Source: Zygnema cylindricum
Lineage: Eukaryota > Streptophyta > Zygnematophyceae > Zygnematales > Zygnemataceae
DNA: 11,603 nucleotides
Assembly (NCBI GenBank): GCA_037447655.1
Contig: JBBHKE010003493.1
Span: 1-11,603 of the forward strand
Direction of reading: 5' to 3'
A program made the translations under genes and the position numbers. Under the pieces are notes generated by a model. The model was not told where the DNA came from, did not search any database, and worked only from the letters and a program-made list of their open reading frames with translations. Positions 1 to 7,323 of this stretch are shown here, one piece after another. How positions within the stretch are numbered: position 1 is the first letter of the stretch; every line of letters begins with the position of its first letter.

Positions 1-121
1 ATTTCATTCTGCCTCCTTCTAAATGACGCGGCAGCCATGGCGTGCCTTTGGTTCTCTCTTTCTCTCTCTTTACATTCTAACTAAAATATAGAAGTGAACT
101 ATTAATTACCTCTTTTCAACA
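1..121 (-). repeat. Partial copia LTR, 5' end, truncated by the window edge
   Basis: Read on the minus strand from 121 downward, this is the start of the same LTR found at 5002 and 7324. It begins TGTTGAAAAGAGG, runs through the GA-rich stretch and a CCATGG, and reaches the left edge after 121 bp. It differs from the other two by a few substitutions and a 4-nt TTAG duplication near 77-82. TG at 121 is the LTR terminus, so the element body lies to the left. It disrupts the minus-strand LINE frame, which stays open up to 122. If this is a simple insertion, the 5-bp target duplication should be 122-126 (AGCTG on the plus strand), with its partner outside the window. Confidence 0.9.
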
Positions 122-1136
122 AGCTGAATTAGGTTTCACCAAAACAATATCACCGAAGATGCGACGTGCACCATCAAGCAAAACAACATAGATCCAACGC
201 TTGAGGATAATATGAGAAACCTCCCGACGCACAAAAAAGCCCCCCTCTGAAGCGATACTCGCAACGCCATCGCGAATAGTGTCGTGCGCCTAGAGCAAAT
301 CTCCCCCATGGGAGCAACAAAACAAGTGGACACTATCGGAACCGAAGACGCGACCACAAGCACAAACAAGAGAGCGAAGTAAAGGAGGATGGGGGAGGCC
401 AGCACAAAACCGGAGGTCGGTGGTGAATTGAGCCGGTGAGAATCGGAGAGTGGACAAAATCAGTATAGCCAAAAGCCAAGACCCAGAACGAGGTCCACCA
501 CAAGAGAGAAGACGGGCACGTGAAAAATCGTAGGGAAGCGCCTTAAGAAGATCCGGTTTAATTGCGGCAACAAACCGATCAGAAATCGAATCTTGGACTC
601 GCTCAACAGATTTTGTAACAAGGGTGGAGAAAATTGGCACATCCACTAGGGCATGGGGAGGAAGAGAACGTGACGCATCCAATAGATATCGCTGGAAGGC
701 AAACACACCGTCTAAAACCCGGGGGATAACAATAGCCAGAACGGGGGTGTCCCCACCAAGCGGGGGTAGGCGATAGCACCGCTTCCCAAAGTAAGTAGCG
801 CGACAACACGGCATGGATGGAGAAGCCCAGTGAGCAGGAGGATCTGATGCGGGTCGGTGACCCTGGCTCGCGATCAAAGCCCGACCTAACCTGTGGAGGA
901 GGACGTCCATGTGGTGATCTTTAAAAGGCGAGAGAGAGGAGATGAATGTCGAAGTGGGAGGGGGTGTACGAGTAAGGTAAAAAGTTTGACGGGGAAAACA
1001 CTTGGTTAACATAGCAAAAGTAACTTGGGGATCGAGAAGGTGAGGAAGATCGTCCACTTGGGCCAGATCTGTCTGTAAAGTATCATGAAGGAATTGTGTC
1101 ACGAAAGTATCCGAACCAAGGAGGCAACCTAGCACC
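122..1136 (-). pseudogene. LINE ORF, C-terminal region with Cys/His finger and endonuclease-like tail
   Basis: This continues in the frame of RT motif C. About 240 residues of thumb/linker lead to a pattern shared by widespread RT proteins lacking APE: GGPRSGSWLL, then F..DLRF..GLPHPP, then a Cys/His cluster at 314-364 (CACG...H.FCC). After a TAG at 290-292 the frame stays open to 122 and encodes HDTIRDG (H and D codons at 284 and 281), RREVS (Glu 221-223) and GDIVLV (Asp 149-151). The order finger, H-D, E, then P/G-D-I-V is like the restriction-like endonuclease of R2-group LINEs, which nicks the target. The Pro usual before the last Asp is Gly here, and the Arg usual before His-Asp is Ala, so the nuclease is probably impaired. 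The nuclease call is by pattern only. The domain is cut at 122 by the copia LTR. Confidence 0.65.
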
Positions 1137-2147
1137 CAAATTCCATCAGAGGGTGAAGGGGTTTAAAAACCAGGAGGGGGAGTAAACGAAAGTGGAATAT
1201 CTTGAGGTGTTCAAATAACACACTTTGACGGCTGGACTGAAAGGTTGAGTTTGGCTAAACGTTCCTTGAAAAAATCATATGCTAACACGACATGTTCTCT
1301 GGGCCCAATAATGTGCGTATCATCTGCAACCGAAGGGAAAAGGAAAGAAGGAAATCCGGCTGCGGAGGCACGAAAGGCCCGATAATGGGCGAGGCGAACA
1401 AAGGTCCACCAAGAGTGTCACCTTGGCGAGTGCCAGTAGCAGAGGAGAGAGGAATGAGATCACCATCGGCCGAGAAGGAAAGGTTGTTTGTCAAAGAATA
1501 GAAAGCCCTCACAAAGGGGAATAATTGGACAATCGAAGATGGAGCCGCGATAAGCTCTAAAAAAATCACGTTCCGATACACCGTATTAAAGGCATTGGAA
1601 ACGTCGACCTGAAAGACGAATTAATCCGGATGTACATCCATCAAAGCCCGAATCCCGTGGGCCACGACCTCACAACCCTTGTCGTGGCCACTCCAAACTG
1701 ATGAGGAGAAAAATAATCATGGAAAGCTAGTTGGAGCTGGAGACATATCGCGCGAGCCACCAATCTATATGAAACCTCTCCAACGGTGATAGGGCGGATC
1801 CCACCATTAGGTTTGGCGATTGCCACAAGGCGGGACGCCGTGAGAGGATCACAAATCCGAGAGGGAACATCCCCACTAGCAATAAGATAACATACTCGAA
1901 AGAGCACATCCAACCCTCGGGCACCTGATTCAAGGGGCAAAACATCACGAAACAACTCATACACTGTGCCCGAGGGGGCCCCCGCTGAAAGGTGAGGAGA
2001 AGAGCTAAGAGCGTTAATGAAAACCTCTCGATCCAAAGTAAAACTCTTAGATGGCTCAATGGTGTTGATGTAAGGGGGTAAAGGGGAAGGGACAGTGGAA
2101 GAAGATCTTGAGGCAGGGGTGAATTGGTGTAGGGCCCGAACCGCTCA
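1137..2147 (-). pseudogene. LINE ORF, reverse transcriptase domain
   Basis: The RT that would copy element RNA into DNA at the target is recognisable across three frames. Frame one (to about 1677) holds the fingers motif with SRLVAIAKPNGGIRPI, YRLVARAI and HQFGVAT. A one-base loss near 1677 moves to frame two, which contains motif A (VDVSNAFN, 1582-1608, catalytic Asp present) and motif B (GTRQGDTLGGPLFA, 1393-1434). Another one-base loss near 1391 moves to frame three with motif C, VADD at 1319-1330, so both catalytic Asp survive. Stops are TAA at 1621, TGA at 1211 and TAA at 1163. Lesions are few for 1 kb, so the copy is fairly young or its family was recently active. It is not a copia RT: motif C is VADD and the GTRQGD motif B is of the non-LTR kind. 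Confidence 0.85.
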
Positions 2148-2788
2148 AGAAAGCTCACCAACACGGCCTAAGTGAATTGCTCGATGATAAGAGGTCGGGA
2201 CATCGGATGGCTTAGGTGGCTGACGTGGTATGAAAGAGGTGCTTGATACCCGATCCTCATGCTCGACGTGGAGGGCCTTCCAATCACCACAAAGGAATCG
2301 GCGACAACGGGCCATAATTTCTCTAGCCCCATTGCCCACTCCACGACCTGGAAGGACTAGCACCCAGAGAGAGAACATAAAAAAAAGGTGCGAAGGAGCA
2401 ATGTCCGTCAGGTTTGAAGAAATGTGGGACAAGGGGAGGTGGAGGGCATCTAATACTATAGTCCTGACGGCCATAGGTATACGGGTGTACAATCGCGGGC
2501 GGGGAGCTCCCAAATCTTTATCCCCCAAAACATCTAACTCACGAACGAAATTCCAATCCTCATCTGTGGGGCCGGAGGGGAGTGTGATCGACGACGATTG
2601 CGGAGATGTGATGGACAAAGGACCACCCAAGGTTATACAATGTCGACAACTCCGTGTGTGAAGGGAAATACCGGCCCCAAGGGCAAAAAGGTTGTGACAC
2701 CCAAGACATTCCAAACGCCTTGAATATTTATGAGGTTTGGGTGTGGAGGTGGGGGGGGGAGAAGGGTATAAGAAGGGCTTCTAGACAT
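2148..2788 (-). pseudogene. LINE ORF, N-terminal zinc-finger segment
   Basis: The likely start is the ATG at 2786-2788 (MSRSPSYTL...), preceded by CACC. A Pro-rich stretch is encoded by a C9 tract at 2751-2759 (plus-strand G9); a length change there moves the reading into the frame of the finger. The frame then carries a CCHC finger at 2646-2708: CLGC, 12 residues, H, three residues, C. In R2-like LINEs, N-terminal fingers of this type bind target DNA; that role here is inferred. After it comes about 150 residues of Ser/Pro-rich linker, including a basic patch with two Cys (ARCRRFLCGDW). A TGA at 2145-2147 interrupts the frame, which continues in the same register into the RT. Plus-strand reading frames here are antisense shadows. 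Confidence 0.7.
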
Positions 2789-3060
2789 GGTGAACAAGTC
2801 AAGGAAGCGATGAGAATTGGGAGGGTGAGAGGAAGTGAAAGCGTGTGAGAGGAAAAAGAACCATGTGGGATGGATGGGGAAATTGGTAGTGGGTCAGAAT
2901 ATAACATAGAGTTTAATTTTGGAAAAGAAGTGGGGGGAGAGGGGGGGGAGTAGGGGAAGGGGGGGGGGAGAGAGTGAAAGAGAGGGTTCAAGTATTGGTT
3001 TTGGGTGTGTAATGGGTATAAGGGAGGGGGGGGGGGGGGGGGTTAGGGGGGGAGAAGGTA
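2789..3060 (-). repeat. Pyrimidine-rich tract upstream of the LINE ORF
   Basis: On the minus strand this is almost all C and T, with several C-runs (2946-2958, 2968-2978 and 3026-3042 region). An open frame here encodes only Pro, Ser, Leu and Pro-rich repeats, as expected from the composition, so I do not call it a gene. It may be the LINE 5' untranslated region or older simple sequence. The 17-base G-run at 3026-3042 (plus strand) is the longest in this part and could form a G-quadruplex or be a sequencing-length artefact. Confidence 0.5.
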
Positions 3061-4044
3061 AAGAAATATATGTTTTTTTTTGTCACAAATAGTGTAATGG
3101 AAAGAATTGCGAAGCACACATCCCAATGACAGCAAACCCTTACGGTGTGTCACATTGATTGTTGAAAAAGAGCCAATCACACACATTGAAAAAATCAACG
3201 GACAAATAAACATATGGACGACGTTTCACGCTTATTTATGTGGATTCTACCAATAACAAGCTCTATATGTTCTATGGTTAAACTCAAAAAATGGCCATTC
3301 TATTTCTCGCTCCATTAGTCGTGTACATTTACGACATGATGGTGAACCATTCTTTAGAAACAATGTCCTAACGAGTGAGGGTGAATGTAGATTTGCGACG
3401 ATTGAGTCTATATACAACTTAAAAAAAAAATACATAGGTTTTGTTTTTCTAAAACCACCAGTGCAGGTGGAGGAGCAGCACTAGTAGTAGAAGTAGACAT
3501 GATACACTCTCAGAAGCTATCAAGAATCCTACCAAACAGTTGTTTTTAAATGCTCACCAAACCTTGTACAAGCATCCAAACTTCACAAAGCCCTATCAAC
3601 ATATAGAGCAGCATAAACATTGACAACTCCCAAAGTTTCAACACAATTGACCAATTGACTAGACAACACTCAAGATATAACACTCTGAAGTTTCCGAAGA
3701 ACTGTCTGCAATTTTACTACTTAGAAGTTTGGATACATAAAATGTTCTACGTCCTAATTCTTATACCTGTGTTGTACCGACAATACAAGTGTACCTAAGA
3801 GGTATGTCAAACAACCAAGCTGACACTAATCTGTCAAGCTACCGTTGAGCTACCACTAAGCTAATCAACACTACTCATAATCTATTTTAAGTAATCGTAT
3901 AATACATTTGGCGGCTAAGTCCAACGTGATCATTCTATGAATCTGGTGCGTTGACTAGATTCTTATCCATCGCACTTTCTTTGTACTGTACTGAATTACA
4001 TTATGATAGCTGCGACTACGTTTTCCGTACTGACCATATCAATA
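3061..4044. other. AT-rich intergenic stretch with no recognisable gene
   Basis: I see no coding frame with a recognisable domain on either strand. There are A/T homopolymers (3070-3079, 3421-3430) and scattered short palindromes. On the minus strand an ATG near 3500 opens a short Ser/Thr/Ala/Pro-rich frame that runs into the T-run at 3421-3430; it has no supporting feature. A minus-strand frame at 3247-3435 contains one CRKC but nothing else resembling a known fold. Confidence 0.6.
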
Positions 4045-4185
4045 GTAATCGCTAGTGTACAGAATCCAAGACCTATTGCCGATATTCGATATATATCAAA
4101 TTTTAGGTACCCGATAATCGATATATCGAGACCATGTACGAAGAAGCTAAATACCCAGATTTTTTTTTCCGGATTTTCATTTTCA

Positions 4186-4187
<2 letters not shown>

Positions 4188-4216
<29 letters not shown>

Positions 4217-4258
4217 TTGGGCGGGCGCTCAGTAGGGGGGGGGGGGGGGGGGGGGGGG
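4188..4258. repeat. C29 / G24 inverted homopolymer hairpin
   Basis: A run of 29 C (4188-4216) and a run of 24 G (4235-4258) are separated by 18 bases (TTGGGCGGGCGCTCAGTA). The two arms can pair into a hairpin of up to 24 G:C pairs, and each strand also carries a tract able to form a G-quadruplex or i-motif. The tract sits near the middle of the hAT-like element and so may be its central symmetry point. Run lengths this long are error-prone in sequencing. Confidence 0.85.
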
Positions 4259-4274
4259 TCCGGTACCATTTTAC

Positions 4275-4290
4275 GTACGGTTTACCGTAC
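4275..4290. repeat. Perfect short palindrome GTACGGT-TT-ACCGTAC
   Basis: Two 7-bp arms separated by TT lie just right of the G-run inside the hAT-like element. This is one of several palindromes in that unit, along with the repeated CGATATATCG motifs at about 4127-4136 and 4366-4376. Confidence 0.8.
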
Positions 4291-4460
4291 TTTCCATGTA
4301 CAATATATATACGGACACCCTTTTTTTGCAATATATATCGCGATAATTTATGTTGGTCGCGGTACGATATATCGAGGACTTTGCTCGATTGATATTCGAT
4401 ATATTGAATATCAAAATAATCGCGATATAAAACTAACCGATACCCAACACTAGTAATCGC

Positions 4461-4832
4461 GTGTCACAGTTGCGTCGTCTTGACTGCGTCGCAGTTGCAT
4501 TGCTCCATGGCAGCTGCGTTGTCCCACCCGATGTGTGACATGTGTATGTGGATGTAAGTGCCTTTCCAAAACGTGTAATGAGCTTTAAGTGACAACGCGT
4601 GTCCTAGTAGGTTTGTCTCCCTGTCGTCAAACTAATTTACTGAGACTTAAAGATTTCCAAAATCAACAGGTTTAACTTTGTGTGGGGGATAAATGTGAGA
4701 AGCGACAGCAATACGCCAATGCTAGTTACGGATGTTGACCGTGGTTAGAGAATGCCCCTTAAAATTTACCAGTACAACCTTTAGTGTAAGTCTCGATATG
4801 CTAGTTGATTTTTATTGAGACCCCATGCGAAT
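4461..4832. other. Non-coding stretch, no feature recognised
   Basis: I see no long frame, RNA gene or repeat that I can name. The left part (4465-4540) repeats GCGTCG/GTTGC-type words, but not in a regular array. Confidence 0.5.
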
Positions 4833-4935
4833 TGTTGAAAAAAAATTACTAATTTTCACTTCTTAAATTAGACTCTAGAGTAAAAAGAGAGAGAGAGAGA
4901 GAGGGAGAGAGAGAGAGTCACCATGGCCACCGCCA
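4833..4935 (+). repeat. Diverged older copy of the copia LTR start, with expanded GA microsatellite
   Basis: From TG at 4833 the order of landmarks matches the start of the LTR at 5002: TTGTTGAAAA, then (C/T)TAAT, then TTCACTTCT, then TTAGA, then a GA repeat, then CCATGG at 4921-4926 followed by a GCC-rich stretch. The GA repeat (4886-4917, interrupted by one GGG) is longer than in the LTR. The match fades after about 4935. The likely reading is a decayed LTR of the same family, into or beside which the 5002 element inserted in the same orientation. Chance similarity helped by the GA repeat is the alternative. Confidence 0.5.
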
Positions 4936-5149
4936 TAGTCAGAAAGTACATGCAGACATGCAGATTGATAGATTACCAAAATGATGCACATTGTCAGACT
5001 TTGTTGAAAAGAGGTAATTAATAGTTCACTTCTATATTTTAGAATGTAAAGAGAGAGAAAGAGAGAACCAAAGGCATGCCATGGGCGCCGCGTCATTTAT
5101 GAGGGGGTAGAATAAAATAGAAGGTATTTTATTATTTGTAGCAAAATAC

Positions 5150-5222
5150 TACCTTTGGCCGGATTTGAACCGGGGTCTACAGACTACTATATAGACCTAA
5201 GCCTTATCCATTAGGGACTAGC
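5150..5222 (-). other. tRNA-like sequence (A-box/B-box) antisense within the LTR
   Basis: On the minus strand the T-arm core CCGG-TTCAAAT-CCGG contains a good pol III B-box, GGTTCAAATCC (5161-5171). About 30 bases upstream is the D-arm-like CCTAATGGATAAGG, close to that of arginine-type tRNAs. Spacing between the two is tRNA-like. GGTCTA and TAGACC can pair in the anticodon-arm region, but the loop is too long (12 nt), and the acceptor arms do not pair. It is therefore a tRNA-derived or pol III-promoter-like relic rather than a working tRNA gene. The same feature is in the second LTR. Confidence 0.5.
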
Positions 5223-5646
5223 GAAACGATATACGTATCATGTTTTACGCAAATTTATCTATTTGTTAAACAGACAGATTTGCAGCAGACTAACGAAAAC
5301 ACGCATTAATCAATTCATGCATGGAAACGAATCGAAACCGCATAAATTCAAATGATCGATTAGCAACAATTGCAGCCGCCACCCGCAATAAACTTTCGGC
5401 GGCCTTTGGGGATTGCGTCACGCGACGCCATGCGGCACCATACTATAGGATACTGGAGAAGTTAGGAGGAGGAACCATGGCTCCCGTTTTGACAGTCGTC
5501 ACTTTGAAAGCCATGTTGTACAATGGCCGTACAATAAGTACATCGCCTAGTGTACCTTCTTGTACTATTTAGTGTTCCTATTGGACTAGGGTTTAGTAGT
5601 AGGCAGTCGTAAGTAGGCAGACCAGGACTTAGTGAAATTTGGGTAC

Positions 5647-5755
5647 CTCTCTTTAAGAGAGCTTGTAACTAAAATGGTCATCTTTGACCAGCCATAACAT
5701 ACTGCTCAAAGGAGCAAATTTAGTGATTCTTTTATTCGTTTGACTCAAAGGAGTC
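5647..5755 (+). repeat. Row of four small hairpins near the LTR 3' end
   Basis: Four perfect short inverted repeats follow one another: CTCTC/GAGAG (5647-5661), TGGTCA/TGACCA with a TCTT loop (5675-5690), TGCTC/GAGCA with an AAAG loop (5703-5716), and GACTC/GAGTC with an AAAG loop (5742-5755). The last two share the core CTCAAAGGAG. The final one ends where the LTR terminal inverted repeat begins. In the element RNA these would form a structured leader; any function is inference. The copy in the middle LTR is at 7970-8078. Confidence 0.6.
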
Positions 5756-5880
5756 TTTTCCACACAAGGGTGAGAGTGGTAAGAATATTTGTGTGCGTGG
5801 GCGGCGCTTATTCAGTGGGAAAGTAGAGGGAGCAAATATTATCCTAGAGGCTTTTCATAGGCTGCTCATTCTTTGGGTAA

Positions 5881-6308
5881 ATGGAGACCACAAAATTGCA
5901 GGTTATGGGCCTACCCTCTAGGGTTCCCATATTTGATGGATCAGACTTTCTTTATTGGGAAATAATGATAGAGGGAGACCTGTTTGAGAAACACCTATAG
6001 GGCATAATGTCAGGACAAGTTCGATGCCCACCTCCACCTGGGTTTGGAGGAAGGCGTTTTTTTTGGCACCTTCGCCTCTACAGTAGGTAGAACAGTTGCC
6101 ATCATCACTGAGGATGAAGACGAGGAAGGAGAGGAGATTGTCATGGAAGGAGAAATGTGAGGAGTTTCAACTCAAGTGACACCATTGCCAAAGGCGATAT
6201 CGGCAGCAACACTTCCAGCAACGGCGACAAGGGTTCAGATCGAAAGATCATAGTATGAAAAGTGGAACTACAAAGACAAGGTTGCTAAGCTCTTAATTCT
6301 TAAAACTG
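5881..6308 (+). pseudogene. Copia gag, N-terminal fragment (first unit)
   Basis: It starts at the ATG at 5881 (METTKLQ...) and contains the copia-gag start pattern VPIFDGSDFLYW, matching the family's 'P.F.G.NY..W' motif. It carries the same three in-frame stops as the second unit: the TAG at 5998-6000 plus a TGA and TAG further on. It also has one extra T in a T8 run (6057-6064; T7 in the other copy), which shifts the frame. The fragment ends at ...LLILKT, where the deletion joins it to RT. Apart from the T-run it is identical to 8204-8630. Confidence 0.8.
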
Positions 6309-7310
6309 AGGATGGAGTGATATTTATTGCTATTTATGTGGTTAATTTGTTGGTCTTAAGCAAGTCCTTAGATAAAATTAACAAGCTAAAACGGGATCTT
6401 AGAAGCCGCTTTGACATGAAAGATCTCGGCGAAACAATGTACATTTTAGGAATTCAAATGGAGAGAGATAGAGGGAATAGGATTATAAGACTCACTCAGA
6501 AATGAGCTTTTAGTAATATGATAGAAAAATTTCAAATGGAGAAAGCAAACAGATATACTACTCCTATGGATTTGAAAAAATTGTGTGAGGGGAGTGAAGA
6601 GGGAGGAATATTGATCATTAATGATGAGATAGATGAGATCTAAAGAAGATTTATGGAAAATATCCCTTATCGGTAGATTGTAGGCAGTTTAATATATTTT
6701 GTGAATTGTACCCGGCTGGATATAGCTGCAGCAGTAGGAGTCCTCAACAAGAGTCTAAATGAACCAAGAAAGAGAGACTGGGAGGCTGCCAAATAGGTGA
6801 TGAGGTATCTGGTGGGGACAAGGGAATTGTGGTTGCATTTGGGAGGGGAGCACATTGACATCACAACCTGGAGTGATGCCAGTTATGTAGATGTGTTTTT
6901 AAGGCGGTGGATGACTAGATATGTGTTGCGAATCGGATCTGGTGCATCCTGTTGGAGTAGCAAAGTCCACTATGGAGGCTGAATACATGGTTTCGTGTGC
7001 TGCCACCAAAGAATTAATGTGGGTGAAATCTCTTGTTGAAGAACTTGGGTTGATGAAGACAGGAACTCATAATGTTTTTTGTGATAATCAAGTTGCTATC
7101 TCTATTGCAGCTATTCCGAAACATCACTTCAAAGCTAAGCATATGGATATTAGACTAAGCTTTGTCAGAGAGAAGGTTGAAAATAAAATCATTAAATTGG
7201 TTCATAAAACTGATAAAGAAATGATTGCAGAAATAATGACAAAACCAGTACCTTCCCCTAAGTTGATTTTTTGTAGAGAAAAATGTGGATTAAAATTGAA
7301 AAGTGACTAA
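6309..7310 (+). pseudogene. Copia pol remnant: end of reverse transcriptase plus RNase H (first unit)
   Basis: After the deletion join the frame reads EDGVIFIAIYVVN, where copia RTs have the catalytic YVDD; both Asp are lost (6335-6346). RT then continues with DLGETMYILGIQMERD, a TGA at 6503-6505, and connection-domain sequence with further stops. RNase H follows: WSDAS (Asp at 6875-6877), a frame change with an internal loss near 6965, STMEAEY (Glu at 6975-6977), then CDNQVAIS (Asp at 7083-7085), and ends ...LKLKSD at a TAA at 7308-7310. The open piece from 6966 to 7310 is the best preserved. RNase H would remove the RNA from RNA:DNA hybrids. The protein is not producible from this copy. Confidence 0.9.
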
Positions 7311-7323
7311 GAATTAAGGGGAG
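7311..7323 (+). other. Polypurine tract next to the LTR
   Basis: GAATTAAGGGGAG sits between the pol stop and the TG of the next LTR. In LTR retrotransposons this purine stretch primes plus-strand DNA synthesis, and its position directly before 7324 confirms the LTR start there. Confidence 0.85.

Larger units (their letters stand above)
122..3060 (-). mobile_element. Non-LTR retrotransposon relic with zinc finger, RT and C-terminal endonuclease-like domain
   Basis: A decayed LINE lies on the minus strand with its 5' side at the right. The reading frame can be followed from an ATG at 2786-2788 down to 122, about 890 codons, with four in-frame stops (2145, 1621, 1211, 1163) before the endonuclease tail, a fifth at 290, and frame changes near 2755, 1677 and 1391. 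Domain order is N-terminal CCHC finger, RT, C-terminal Cys/His finger, then an H-D...E...D endonuclease-like tail. No APE endonuclease lies upstream of the RT. That layout is typical of restriction-like-endonuclease LINEs such as R2, NeSL or CRE; exact clade membership is not shown here. The 3' end is cut by the copia LTR at 121 and should continue beyond that insertion. The right limit, in pyrimidine-rich sequence, is approximate. Confidence 0.8.
4045..4460. mobile_element. hAT-like non-autonomous element (MITE) with 8-bp target duplication
   Basis: A 400-bp unit at 4053-4452 is flanked by perfect 8-bp direct repeats GTAATCGC at 4045-4052 and 4453-4460. Both ends, read inward, start TAGTGT: the left continues ACAGAATCC, the right (minus strand) TGGGTATCGG, giving short imperfect terminal inverted repeats. 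Eight-bp duplications and termini beginning (C/T)A are hallmarks of the hAT superfamily. The interior has no transposase; it consists of ATATCG-rich palindromic arms around a C29/G24 hairpin, so the element would depend on a transposase made elsewhere. The long Pro- and Gly-rich frames across it are products of the homopolymers. Orientation cannot be assigned. Confidence 0.65.
5002..5764 (+). repeat. Copia 5' LTR, first unit
   Basis: The start TGTTGAAAAG is fixed by comparison with the copy after the polypurine tract at 7324 and the minus-strand copy at 121. The 3' end is inferred: CTTTTCCACA at 5755-5764 is the inverted repeat of the start with one mismatch, giving about 763 bp. The sequence continues CACAAGGG, so an end at 5766 is also possible. 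Inside are a GA-rich stretch, an AATAAA at 5111-5116 and another at 5387-5392, a tRNA-like sequence on the minus strand, and a hairpin row near the 3' end. The 83-codon open frame at 5321-5572 lies wholly inside the LTR and is not called as a gene. Confidence 0.75.

Noticed and set aside
2230-2661. 143-codon plus-strand frame, and a similar one at 1292-1501
   Set aside because: Both are antisense to the LINE finger and RT segments, whose motifs are clear on the minus strand.
2728-2991. Minus-strand Pro/Ser/Leu-rich frame as a separate gene
   Set aside because: The composition follows directly from the pyrimidine tract; only its last part could be the LINE N-terminus.
3160-3175. TGTTGAAAAAGAG as another LTR start
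   Set aside because: The match stops after about 13 bases; the GA stretch and CCATGG landmarks are missing.
3247-3435. Minus-strand 62-codon frame with a CRKC
   Set aside because: No second half of a zinc site, no family resemblance, and AT-rich context; probably chance.
4003-4453. Long frames on both strands with poly-Pro or poly-Gly
   Set aside because: They are produced by the C29 and G24 runs inside the hAT-like element; there is no protein motif outside the runs.
5321-5572. 83-codon open frame repeated perfectly at 7644-7895
   Set aside because: It lies wholly inside the LTR. Its perfect conservation is explained by the recent duplication of the whole 1-kb block, and I recognise no domain in it.
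5777-5790. TGGTA after the LTR as an initiator-Met primer-binding site
   Set aside because: Only the first five bases fit; the rest does not match.
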